Of a stretch of DNA of 64,000 nucleotides, positions 8,316 to 17,725 are shown in pieces (the stretch's first letter is position 1; each line of letters starts with the position of its first letter). The DNA is from Paenibacillus tianmuensis (lineage in GTDB: Bacteria; Bacillota; Bacilli; Paenibacillales; NBRC-103111): positions 80,096 through 144,095 of the forward strand of contig NZ_FMTT01000010.1 in assembly GCF_900100345.1 (NCBI RefSeq), in the 5' to 3' direction. Made by a program: the position numbers and the translations under genes. The notes beneath the pieces are model-generated. The model did not search any database and was not told where the DNA came from. It saw only the letters and a list, made by a program, of their open reading frames with translations.

Positions 8316-9911
8316 CTACTTGGTTTTCCCGCGTTGCGGGCCGGGTTTTTGACCTTCCGGAATACGTTTTTTGTCCCTTCCTACAAAAAATGTCGGACGC
8401 CCAACCATCGCCCATCGCGGCGCTCGTATGAGAATATCCTTTAAATTTCCGGGAATCTGAGGGGAAACCGGAGACATATAGGGTACGCCAAACGAACGAA
8501 GATTGACTAAATGAATAAGCAGCGCAATCAATCCGAGGCCAATTCCGTAAAAACCGAGCGTGCCCCCCAAGATCAGGAGGGGAAACCGAAGGACGCGAAA
8601 AGCCAGTCCCAAATTATATCGTGGTAGAGCAAATGAGGCGATACCCGTAAAAGCGACAACAATTACAACAGGCGCCGAAACGATGCCGGCACGTACTGCT
8701 GATTCTCCAATGACCAGCGCCCCTACCATACTTACCGCTGAACCGACCGGTTTAGGTAAACGAATGCCGGCTTCCCGCAAAGCCTCGAACATCACTTCCA
8801 TCAAGATCGCTTCGACAACAGCCGGAAAAGGAACACCTTCGCGGGCTGCCGCGATACTTAGCAATAATTCCGTTGGAATTAACTGCGGATGGAACGTCGT
8901 AGATGCAACATACAGGGAAGGAAGCAGAAAAGAAGCGCAGAGCAATATGAATCGCAACCATCGAATGGATGTTGTATAGATGAAATGCTCGTAATAATCC
9001 TCCGCTGCCTGGATGACCGACCAAAACGTCATGGGAACGATGAGCACAAATGGAGAACCGTCAACAATAATGGCGATCTTGCCTTCCAGCAAGTTCGCGA
9101 GCACAACGTCCGGACGTTCCGTGTTTTGCACGGTCGGAAACACGGAAAACGGAGCGTCTTCGATAAATTCTTCAATATATTCCGAATCCAGCACGGCATC
9201 GATCTGAATGCGGCTAACCCTCTTTCGAACTTCTTCCAAAATGGAGTCTTGCGCGATACCTTCAATGTAGGCAAGGGCCACATCCGTCCGCGATACTTCG
9301 CCAAGGGTTACCGATTCGATTTTTAACCTGGAACTCCGCACCTTTCGGCGCAGCAAACTCGTATTCGTTCGCAGCGATTCCGTAAACCCCTCCCGGGGGC
9401 CGCGTACCACGGATTCGGTTTCCGGTTCTGTAATTTGCCGTTTTTCAAAGCCTTGGAGATCGGCGAGTAAAACTTGGTTCTCCCCCGCAGCAAAAATGGC
9501 GACGTGACCATTTAAGACCTCTTGTACGGCTTCCCATACAAAGCTTGTCAGTTTGGTTTGCCGAGTAGCGATAGCTTGATTGTGGATGAATTCTTCGAAC
9601 GATTCCAGTTGATTCAACTCTTGTGGCAATCCTTCGATCAATAGCGGCTTAAGAACGTTTTCTTCAAGCTTGACCGTATCAACCATTCCATCGATATAGA
9701 TCAATAGTGCTTTCATTTGCCCTTGAAGTTGAATGGGCCGGTATGTAACATCCGAACAATTTCGAAACCGTTCTTTCATGGCTTGCCTATTTTGATCTAA
9801 ATTTCCTACGAATTGTTGAGTCTGAAGGTCCTGGTTTTCTTGCAGCAGCACTTCTCCTTCAGTCTGTTTTTTATGTGCTGACTTCAATAATCGGTTTAGG
9901 ATACGGATCAT
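8316..9911 (-). CDS. gerAA: Spore germination protein, GerAA/GerBA family
   Basis: This 531-residue A subunit of a germinant receptor sits in the spore inner membrane. It has a long soluble N-terminal region with the typical motifs LLIYIDGMVD, AYIEGIAQDSILEEVRKR and SVFPTVQNTERPDVV, then LLEGKIAIIVDGSPF. The C-terminal part has about five membrane segments (IRWLRFILLCASFLLPSLYV, the segment around VGSAVSMVGALVIGESAV, APVVIVVAFTGIASFALP, FPLLILGGTLGFYGIGLGLI). Length is normal and the gene appears intact. ATG 9911 is preceded by CGGAGG. Without intact B and C subunits next to it, the receptor may not work unless these are encoded elsewhere. It is the best marker here that the host forms endospores. 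Confidence 0.92.
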   Translation of the reverse strand: MIRILNRLLKSAHKKQTEGEVLLQENQDLQTQQFVGNLDQNRQAMKERFRNCSDVTYRPIQLQGQMKALLIYIDGMVDTVKLEENVLKPLLIEGLPQELNQLESFEEFIHNQAIATRQTKLTSFVWEAVQEVLNGHVAIFAAGENQVLLADLQGFEKRQITEPETESVVRGPREGFTESLRTNTSLLRRKVRSSRLKIESVTLGEVSRTDVALAYIEGIAQDSILEEVRKRVSRIQIDAVLDSEYIEEFIEDAPFSVFPTVQNTERPDVVLANLLEGKIAIIVDGSPFVLIVPMTFWSVIQAAEDYYEHFIYTTSIRWLRFILLCASFLLPSLYVASTTFHPQLIPTELLLSIAAAREGVPFPAVVEAILMEVMFEALREAGIRLPKPVGSAVSMVGALVIGESAVRAGIVSAPVVIVVAFTGIASFALPRYNLGLAFRVLRFPLLILGGTLGFYGIGLGLIALLIHLVNLRSFGVPYMSPVSPQIPGNLKDILIRAPRWAMVGRPTFFVGRDKKRIPEGQKPGPQRGKTK

Positions 9912-10029
9912 GAGGAAGCCTCCGAATCGGGAGTTTATACAAAATTATTCCCAATTCAGGGGTATTCATGCAAAAGGAATCATGCGAAGCGGCTCGGGCA
10001 TTCATTGTCGCTTTTTCGCGAAACGGGCG

Positions 10030-10058
10030 TTGTTATTTCCTCAGAAAAGTGATATGAT
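10030..10058 (+). promoter_or_regulatory. Candidate sigma-A promoter for the biosynthetic cluster
   Basis: TTGTTA (10030-10035) and TATGAT (10053-10058) are separated by exactly 17 bases in the A+T-rich gap between gerAA and the first gene of the PKS/NRPS cluster. Transcription would start near 10065 and leave a leader of about 100 bases. The rest of the 257-base gap shows no other feature. Confidence 0.55.
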
Positions 10059-10168
10059 TATAAAAGTTAATTACTGGAATATAAATTATTTTTAAGTAAA
10101 TTTATCAATCTATTCTATTAGAGATAAATCCTTCATTCATCCGAGGAGGTTGGTCCGGTGAATCCGAC

Positions 10169-10846
10169 ATGAGTCCGACATATTTCATGGAACAGCTCAG
10201 AGTCCGTTTTATGAACTTCGTGAATTACATATACTTTGTCGTGGATAAGAAAACAAGAGATATAGCCATTATTGACCCGTCCTGGAACTTATCCGAAGTA
10301 GAATCTTGCCTTCAACGATTGAATGGCCAGCTTAAAGCAATATGGCTAACTCACTCCCATTTTGATCACATCAACTTAGTGAACCCCCTTCTGGAGCGAT
10401 ACAACCCGCAAGTCTTCATGTCCAAGGAAGAGATCGATTACTACAACTTCAGATGCCGCAATTTACATCCTATTCAAGGCGACGACTCCATCCAGCTTGG
10501 CGAAACAGAAATCATCACTCTATCGACTCCCGGACATACCGCGGGAAGCTGCTGCTATCTTTTGTCGGATCATTTATTTAGCGGAGATACCTTATTCATT
10601 GAAGGCTGTGGCTTCTGTGATCCGAATGGAGGCGATCCCGAGAAGCTATATGACAGCCTGCAAAAAATAAAACGGGAGCTTGAAGCTTACGTTAAAATTT
10701 ACCCTGCTCATGCCTTCGAACAAGCGCCCGGGCTTTCGTTCGGTCACGTTTTGAAGCAAAATATATATTATCAAATTGCGGATAAGGAGCTTTTTGTTAC
10801 CTTCCGGATGCGCCCGAATCAAACGGGGTTATTTGACTTTAAATAA
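10169..10846 (+). CDS. MBL-fold metallo-hydrolase, PksB/BaeB-like
   Basis: This 225-residue metallo-beta-lactamase-fold enzyme has the zinc-binding motif THSHFDHI, a second ligand region TPGHTAGS, the aspartate in FSGDTLF and a late histidine in YPAHAFEQ. Glyoxalase II-like proteins of this type (PksB, BaeB) accompany trans-AT polyketide clusters and are thought to hydrolyse acyl thioesters, possibly clearing stalled intermediates. As the first gene of the cluster it fits that role (inference). A strong GAGGAGG site lies about 20 bases before ATG 10169 and better serves a GTG at 10158 that opens only a four-codon frame, so the start is uncertain; an internal ATG at 10187 is an alternative. 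Confidence 0.8.
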   Translation: MSPTYFMEQLRVRFMNFVNYIYFVVDKKTRDIAIIDPSWNLSEVESCLQRLNGQLKAIWLTHSHFDHINLVNPLLERYNPQVFMSKEEIDYYNFRCRNLHPIQGDDSIQLGETEIITLSTPGHTAGSCCYLLSDHLFSGDTLFIEGCGFCDPNGGDPEKLYDSLQKIKRELEAYVKIYPAHAFEQAPGLSFGHVLKQNIYYQIADKELFVTFRMRPNQTGLFDFK

Positions 10847-10897
10847 TTTTATTTTGAAAGGGTTTTCAAAGAGGCGTAAATTTGGAAAAAGCGAGGG

Positions 10898-13800
10898 ATG
10901 ATTGTGAATTTACAAGCAAACCTAAAAGGGAGTCTTACGCTGAAAGACATGTTAGCCGAGTTGCAGGACACCAGGGATCAGGGAGTGACTTTGGTAAACG
11001 GCGAGCATGACGACGCTTTTATATCCTACGCGGAGCTGTATGATCAATCGCTGCGTGCCTTGGCTTTTTTGCAAGCAAGAGGGATAAAACCGGGGACGGA
11101 GGCGATCTTCCAGCTAGCCGATATCCGGGAATTTGTGACGATGTGCTGGGCCTGCTTCTTGGGAGGTATTGTGCCGGTTGTTGTTAGCGTTGCGGCTAAC
11201 TATGAGCAGAGAATGCAATTGATGCGAATCTGGAGTCAGCTCGATCATCCAGTCTTATTTACCAATCGCGTCACGGGGAATAAGATCCACGATTTTTTCG
11301 AAAAGAATGCCGCCGAAGAAATCGCGCGGGAAATTCGCTTGCAGACGGTTGATGTCGAAGATATCGATCATTCGACCTCAGGTCAGTCTGCGATCTATGA
11401 CTCGAAGCCGGAAGATACGGTATTGCTCATGTTTTCATCAGGTTCCACGGGCGACCCTAAGGCTGTTATTCTTACGCAAGCCAATTTAATGATTAATATG
11501 CGTTCCGTGAACGAAAGATGGAGGTTTGATGCCGATAACGATTGCTTATTGAATTGGATGCCTCTTACCCATGTGGTGGGCCTCCTTCTTCACCATCTCA
11601 TGGCAGCCTATGCACAGGTGAAGCAGATTCTTATGCCGCCTTCGTTATTCGCTTCCGATCCGCTCTCGGTCTTGAAAAAAGCGGATCAGTATAAGGCCAG
11701 CTTTATTTTCTTGCCGAATTTTGCAATGAACGTTCTTAACGAAGCGATGGCGGACAAGCCGTTTGAAGGCGCTCTGGATTTATCAAGCGTCAAGATCATT
11801 GTCAATGCCGCCGAACCCATTTCAATCGACGTATGCAATCGATTTCTGGATCATTTCGCAGGGTATAACCTGGCAAGAAATACGATTGTCCCCTTGTTCG
11901 GCATGACCGAGTCTACAACGGGCATAACGATCTCCGAAGTCGGACAAGAGATGAAGACCGTATATATCGACCGCCGGCGTATTGAAGTAGGCAGCGAGGT
12001 GATTCTGCTGGACCCTGCCGATCCACATGCAACCGGATTTGTGGAATTGGGCACGACGATTTCTTGCTGCACGCTTAGAATAGGGGATGAAAACCATCAT
12101 CCGCTGGAGGAAGGCAAGGTGGGTTATGTCCAGATTGCCGGAGAATCGCTGACCCAGGGCTACTATAAAAATGAAGAGGCTACGCGCGCGGCCATTTCGC
12201 AGGACGGATGGCTGACGACAGGCGACCTCGGTTTCCTGCACAACGGCAGTCTGGTCATAACGGGAAGAGTGAAGGATGTCATTTTTGTAAACGGCCGCAA
12301 TTATTATCCGTATGATATTGAAAGAATTGCGGAAACGGCGGCAGGCGTGGAAGGAAGAAAAATCCTTGCTTGCGGAGTTAAATATGATGGCAACAAAAAG
12401 GAAGGCGTAGGCATTTTTGTTCATTACGAGGACGAGATCAGCGGTTTTATCGATATCATCAAAAATATCAGGAGAACCGTAAGCGAAAAGATGGGATTGG
12501 AAGTTTACGATGTTGTGCCGATTAGGACCATCCCAAGAAATGGGCCGGGGAAGATCAACCGGCATAAATTAGGACGAATGTACAACGAAGGCGAGTTTGC
12601 AGATGAGCTTCATCAGATCACGCTTGCTTTCATGCGACAGCACATGGAATTGGAAAGACCTGCAAGCGACTTGGAGAGCGATACGGAAAAACGCCTCTTG
12701 CGTATATGGCAGGATACGATTCATTCCAAGGCCATCGACGTGACGGCTAATTATTTCGAATACGAGTTTAATTCGCTTCAAATGATGAAGATATCCGGAA
12801 AGATTAAGTCTGAATTCAAAGTACATATGGAACTGGGGACCCTCTTTGAATGCCGCACGATCAGGGATTTGGCAAGCGTGATTGATCAACAGACCGGTCT
12901 TGAAGAAGAGAACGTCTACCCCAGCGTGCAGGCGGATACGGCGAACAAGCATGAAAAATTTCCGCTTACGGATGTACAGATGGCGTACTTATTGGGACGT
13001 AACGAAGGGTATGAATTGGGCGGCATCGCTACACACGCATACATTGAATTGAAGACATCGATGGATATCCCCAGACTGAACCGGGCGCTTCATAAATTGA
13101 TCCGGAAGCATGCCATGATGCGGGCGGTTTTTGCAGACAACCAGCAGCAAATACTTGAGCAGGTGCCGGAATATGTGATCGAAGTGGAAGACTTGAGTCA
13201 CAGGAAGGCAGATGAAATTCAGGAAAGGCTGTTGGCCGAGCGGGACAGAATGTCGCATCATGTATTTTCACCGGAGCAATGGCCGCTCTTCGAATTTAAA
13301 GCTCTTAAATATAGTCCTGACAGCCATTATTTATGCATTGGCCTTGATATGTTAATTATTGATGCCGCCAGCTTTGAGAATATCGCTAACGACTTGGTAC
13401 AGTTTTATCACAACGAGGAGCTGGAAGCGAAAGAAAGCGCATTTTCTTTTAGAGATTATGTGTTGGCCTATAGAGAGCTGAAAAAGTCGGAAATGTACGA
13501 GAATGACAAGAAGTATTGGCTGGGGAAATTAAGCGACTTTCCTGCTGCCCCCAACTTACCTGCCAAAGCCGATTTATTTGAAATTAAAAAGCCCTGTTTC
13601 AAGAGGGTGCAAAGGCTGATTGAACCCGGAAGCTGGGAACGCATTAAAAAAGAAGCGCAAGCTCATCAAGTGACTCCGTCTTCGGTGCTATGTACGATCT
13701 TCCTAGAGGTGCTGGCCGTCTGGAGCAATCAGCCTCGATTAGCCATTAGTCTGACGCATGTGAACCGGTTTCCATTCCATGAAGAAGTGGATGCTCTGCT

Positions 13801-16800
13801 TGGAGATTTTACCTCTGTCATTCCGGTCGATGCCGATTTGCGCCGGGCAGACGGATTCTGGAACCGCGTGAAGACGATTCAGGACACGATTATGGCGGGG
13901 CTTGAGCATAGACATTATGACGGTGTCGAATTCATCCGGGAATTGGCTAAGTTCAATCATTACGGCAATAAGGCGGTTCTCCCCGTTGTCTTTACAAGTC
14001 TGTTGACCAATGAAATATGGGGCAAATGGAATCAAATTGGCGATATTCATTACATGATTGGCCAAACCTCGCAGGTGTATCTGGATTACCAGGTGTCGCA
14101 GATGGACGGGCAGCTGCTCCTGAACTGGGATTATGTCTCCAACGTTCTGGATGACGAAATGGTACAGGATATGTTTCACCAGTATATCGACATGCTCTTG
14201 TCCATCGGAAGCCCGGCCGGTATAGATCGCTCCGGACTGACGGCGCTCACGGCCAGAGAACGGCCGATCATCGAGCAATACAACAGGACGGAGGAGGAAA
14301 TCAAACCGGCCTTGCTGCATCAGCTGTTCGAGAGACAGGTTGAGAAAAGCGCCGATCATATTGCCATTATTGAAGGTACTTATCGAATGACGTACCGGGA
14401 GCTGAATGAAAGGGCCAATCGAGTGGCAAGAAAGCTTGTCGAGCTTGGGGTAAAAAGCGAGGATTCGATCGGCGTCTATGCGGAAAGACGAAAAGAATCC
14501 ATCGTCAACATCATGGGAATTCTTAAAGCGGGCGGCGTTTATGTTCCTATTGATCCTCAATACCCTCGGGCACGAATGGACTATATTTTGGAGCATAGCA
14601 ACTGCAAGTTCATGCTTGAGCCCGATTTTTATAGCCAGCATGGGCTGGAAAGCTATTCCGGAGAAAATCTGGAAACCGGGGTTTCCTTAGAACAATTGGC
14701 TTACGTCATCTATACGTCGGGAAGTACAGGAACACCCAAAGGGGTCATGGTGACTCATCGCGCGGTTGTCAACACCATTCTGGATATCAACCGCAAATTC
14801 AAGGTCAACGAACAGGACAGAATTCTGGGAATTTCCTCCTTGTGCTTTGATCTGTCCGTTTACGACATTTTCGGAGCGCTGTTCTCCGGGGCGGCGTTGG
14901 TGCAGATTCCGGATCATCGGGATACTCCGCACTTACTTGAGGTCATCCGGCGGGAAAAAGTAACCATATGGAATTCCGTTCCCGCAATTATGGATATGTT
15001 GATTCAGCATAAGCAGGACATCTCCTCTGAAGAACAAGAGATCGGCATTCCAACAACTCAGCGTAAAGAAGTAAAATATTTCTGGTCGCCGGTTGTCGTA
15101 TGGGATGAAGAACATCATATCGACGATGATGTCCAAGTGGACCCGGAGCTGTTGACTCTATTCCCCGGATTTTATTTCTTTATGCAAAAGGGGCGCTTCC
15201 CGGAGGAAATCTGCGATCGCTTTACGGACATTCCCAAGGAGAAGCTGACGGCATTTGTACAAGAGTTAATTCAAAGCGGAGTGCTCGTCACCTCGATGAA
15301 TCGCCCACATGACGTATTCAAGGCTCAGGAGAAGCTGTTTGACAATCCTTATGATGAGGACATCAGGTATAATCCCGAATCGTATGAGAGGTTTAAGAAA
15401 GAGCAATTGAATCGAAGGTTTGCCGGAGCGGCAGGCGAAACCGTCTATTTAGAAGCGGGTTATCCGCTTTCGGACGCATGGGAGAACAGGTCGACTCACC
15501 GGAGATTTAACGAGAAGGAAATCATCCCATTCGCTTATCTTTCGCAGTTTTTGTCAGTCTTCAAGCAAAGGAAGAGCGGCGGCCAGATCAAATACTATTA
15601 TCCTTCTGCAGGCGGGTTATACCCGATTGATGTATTTCTCTACGTAAAGAAGAACAGGGTAGAGCATCTTAAGCAGGGGATTTACTACTATAGTCCTGTA
15701 GATCATAGTCTTCGCATGGTAAATGAACACTGCACGATCCCGAATGACGCGCACGCTTATATCAATAGGGGAATTTTCAACTCTTCCGCCGTCTCCGTCT
15801 ACTTGGTCTATAATGCGGAAGCCAATATGCCCCAATATGGGGGCTCCGGTTATTTGTATGCTTGCCTTGATACGGGAATCATGGTGGGCGCCATGGTACA
15901 TGCTGCAGAAAAGCTGAACCTTGGCACCTGCTCGATCGGGGATATGAATTTTGACAGCATTAAGGATTACTTTAAGCTTGGCCCCAATCAGCTGTTCATC
16001 CATGCCGTTGAAATGGGCTTGAAAGAGCATGTCGATGTCAAGCGGCCCGAATATGCGGCGGGAGAGACCGTGCGAGAAACGGCGGCGGCTGTAACGGCAG
16101 CAAGCGGGAATCGGCACAAGGAGCGACTGAGCCTGCGTCTGGTGCTGCTCAGCGGCGATTGGATTCCGCTCCGTCTTCCCCAAAACATAAAGCATCACTT
16201 TGCCGGTGCTGAGGTGATTAGTTTAGGCGGTGCGACGGAAGCATCCATCTGGTCGATCTATTATCCCATTGCTTATGAAGACCCGAAGTGGAAAAGCATT
16301 CCTTACGGGAAACCGCTGGCGAACCAGAAATTTTATGTGCTGGATCAGAAGGGGAACCCGTGCCATCTTGGCGTTACCGGCGAGCTGTACATCGGGGGTG
16401 TCGGACTGGCTAAAGGTTATAGGAACGACCCGGAGAAAACCGGCAAAGCCTTTATCACCCATCCCGTGCTTGGAAGCCTGTATCGAACAGGCGACTATGG
16501 AAGAATGAAGGAAGACGGGCTGATCGAGTTTCTGGGGAGAATGGATCATCAGGTGAAGATTCGCGGGCATCGAATCGAGCTTGGGGAAATCGAACATGGT
16601 CTGTTGAAGCATCCGGTGGTCAAAGGTGCGGCTGTCGTTGATGTTACGGAAACTGACGGGAAAACCTATTTGTGCGCTTATATCGTGTCGGATCAACAAA
16701 TGATTGCCGGCGAATTAAAGGAGCATATATTAAAAGAGCTGCCCGACTATATGCTGCCGGCCTATTTCATTCAAGTCAGCGCGATCCCTTTGACCTCCAA

Positions 16801-17698
16801 CGGCAAGGTGGATAAAAAATCTCTGCCCAAGCCGGATGTGAGCCAAACTAGTCATCGGGATCATGTGAAGCCGAGAAATGAATTGGAACAACAGCTGTTC
16901 GATTTGTGGAAGGCTGTGCTGAACAGGGACGATTTCGGAGTAAATGATAATTTCTTCGAAGCAGGCGGTGATTCCATGCAGCTGTCCCACGTTTATTCCA
17001 AGCTCAATGAACTATATCCCAAGCTGCTGAAAGTCACAGATTTGTTTGCTCATACGTCCATATCGGCTGCAACTGAATTTCTGAATAAAAAGCTCGCGCT
17101 GAGGAAGAAAGTGGAGATCGGCGCGGTCACATTTCCTCCGGATTATTACGCCGATCCGGGAAATGCGGCAGAAAGCGCGCCTGCGTTCCTGTTTACTTTG
17201 GAACCCATGATGACGAAGCGGCTGAAAGGGATAGCGGCAACCCGACATCTGTCTCTGGATGAATTGCTGGCCGCTTTGTATATGTACGTTATTCATCAGG
17301 TTACCGGGGAGAACAGGGTAACTATTCAAGCCGTGCTGGATCGTAGAAATACCGCATGTTCCGTGAAAGTGGACTTTAACCGGCTTGCCCGTTTCGATGA
17401 CTTGCTCCGCAGCCTCCAGGAGAGAAGTCATGGGGATCACTATGATATCCGCGACATTCGTTCTGTGAATATGACGAAGGAGCAGACATCCGTCGTGCCT
17501 GCATTTGTAAAGAAAGGTTTGTGCGCGAGTTCAATCGAGCTTCACGGATTTTACGATTTGATATTGGAGATGGAAGAGGACGAGGGTCAGCTCAATTTTA
17601 CTTGCGAATACAATGGAACGAAGCTGAGAGCCGATAAAGCCAAAGCTTTGATTCAGGATTATGTCAGGACAGTCAGAGCCTATATGGAAAATAACTAA
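10898..17698 (+). CDS. Hybrid NRPS: AL-ACP-Cy-A(Cys)/Ox-PCP-partial C
   Basis: Domains by residue: acyl-AMP ligase (about 15-570, LMFSSGSTGDPKAV at 177, GKINRHKL at 551) that loads a carboxylic acid starter; ACP (serine in EFNSLQM near 624); heterocyclization domain (690-1120) with DMLIIDAAS in place of the HHxxxDG motif; an adenylation domain from 1140. Its ten-residue pocket reads DLYNLSLIW plus the A10 lysine, the classical cysteine code. A nitroreductase/SagB-like oxidase domain (about 1390-1690, PSAGGLYPID) is inserted in the A domain between its A4 and A5 regions. After the A domain ends (GKVDKKSLP, 1969) come a PCP (AGGDSMQ, 2023) and about 190 residues resembling the C-terminal half of a condensation domain without its active site. 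Expected chemistry: acyl-cysteine cyclized and oxidized to a thiazole. The start could also be GTG 10904. Confidence 0.9.
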   Translation: MIVNLQANLKGSLTLKDMLAELQDTRDQGVTLVNGEHDDAFISYAELYDQSLRALAFLQARGIKPGTEAIFQLADIREFVTMCWACFLGGIVPVVVSVAANYEQRMQLMRIWSQLDHPVLFTNRVTGNKIHDFFEKNAAEEIAREIRLQTVDVEDIDHSTSGQSAIYDSKPEDTVLLMFSSGSTGDPKAVILTQANLMINMRSVNERWRFDADNDCLLNWMPLTHVVGLLLHHLMAAYAQVKQILMPPSLFASDPLSVLKKADQYKASFIFLPNFAMNVLNEAMADKPFEGALDLSSVKIIVNAAEPISIDVCNRFLDHFAGYNLARNTIVPLFGMTESTTGITISEVGQEMKTVYIDRRRIEVGSEVILLDPADPHATGFVELGTTISCCTLRIGDENHHPLEEGKVGYVQIAGESLTQGYYKNEEATRAAISQDGWLTTGDLGFLHNGSLVITGRVKDVIFVNGRNYYPYDIERIAETAAGVEGRKILACGVKYDGNKKEGVGIFVHYEDEISGFIDIIKNIRRTVSEKMGLEVYDVVPIRTIPRNGPGKINRHKLGRMYNEGEFADELHQITLAFMRQHMELERPASDLESDTEKRLLRIWQDTIHSKAIDVTANYFEYEFNSLQMMKISGKIKSEFKVHMELGTLFECRTIRDLASVIDQQTGLEEENVYPSVQADTANKHEKFPLTDVQMAYLLGRNEGYELGGIATHAYIELKTSMDIPRLNRALHKLIRKHAMMRAVFADNQQQILEQVPEYVIEVEDLSHRKADEIQERLLAERDRMSHHVFSPEQWPLFEFKALKYSPDSHYLCIGLDMLIIDAASFENIANDLVQFYHNEELEAKESAFSFRDYVLAYRELKKSEMYENDKKYWLGKLSDFPAAPNLPAKADLFEIKKPCFKRVQRLIEPGSWERIKKEAQAHQVTPSSVLCTIFLEVLAVWSNQPRLAISLTHVNRFPFHEEVDALLGDFTSVIPVDADLRRADGFWNRVKTIQDTIMAGLEHRHYDGVEFIRELAKFNHYGNKAVLPVVFTSLLTNEIWGKWNQIGDIHYMIGQTSQVYLDYQVSQMDGQLLLNWDYVSNVLDDEMVQDMFHQYIDMLLSIGSPAGIDRSGLTALTARERPIIEQYNRTEEEIKPALLHQLFERQVEKSADHIAIIEGTYRMTYRELNERANRVARKLVELGVKSEDSIGVYAERRKESIVNIMGILKAGGVYVPIDPQYPRARMDYILEHSNCKFMLEPDFYSQHGLESYSGENLETGVSLEQLAYVIYTSGSTGTPKGVMVTHRAVVNTILDINRKFKVNEQDRILGISSLCFDLSVYDIFGALFSGAALVQIPDHRDTPHLLEVIRREKVTIWNSVPAIMDMLIQHKQDISSEEQEIGIPTTQRKEVKYFWSPVVVWDEEHHIDDDVQVDPELLTLFPGFYFFMQKGRFPEEICDRFTDIPKEKLTAFVQELIQSGVLVTSMNRPHDVFKAQEKLFDNPYDEDIRYNPESYERFKKEQLNRRFAGAAGETVYLEAGYPLSDAWENRSTHRRFNEKEIIPFAYLSQFLSVFKQRKSGGQIKYYYPSAGGLYPIDVFLYVKKNRVEHLKQGIYYYSPVDHSLRMVNEHCTIPNDAHAYINRGIFNSSAVSVYLVYNAEANMPQYGGSGYLYACLDTGIMVGAMVHAAEKLNLGTCSIGDMNFDSIKDYFKLGPNQLFIHAVEMGLKEHVDVKRPEYAAGETVRETAAAVTAASGNRHKERLSLRLVLLSGDWIPLRLPQNIKHHFAGAEVISLGGATEASIWSIYYPIAYEDPKWKSIPYGKPLANQKFYVLDQKGNPCHLGVTGELYIGGVGLAKGYRNDPEKTGKAFITHPVLGSLYRTGDYGRMKEDGLIEFLGRMDHQVKIRGHRIELGEIEHGLLKHPVVKGAAVVDVTETDGKTYLCAYIVSDQQMIAGELKEHILKELPDYMLPAYFIQVSAIPLTSNGKVDKKSLPKPDVSQTSHRDHVKPRNELEQQLFDLWKAVLNRDDFGVNDNFFEAGGDSMQLSHVYSKLNELYPKLLKVTDLFAHTSISAATEFLNKKLALRKKVEIGAVTFPPDYYADPGNAAESAPAFLFTLEPMMTKRLKGIAATRHLSLDELLAALYMYVIHQVTGENRVTIQAVLDRRNTACSVKVDFNRLARFDDLLRSLQERSHGDHYDIRDIRSVNMTKEQTSVVPAFVKKGLCASSIELHGFYDLILEMEEDEGQLNFTCEYNGTKLRADKAKALIQDYVRTVRAYMENN

Positions 17699-17725
17699 CT
17701 ATAACGTTCATGGAGGTTGACGAGA

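Noticed and set aside
10853..10870. TTTGAAA/TTTCAAA inverted repeat between the MBL gene and the first NRPS gene
   Set aside because: It is a short A+T-rich palindrome in a 51-base gap with no T tract; too weak to call a terminator or operator.
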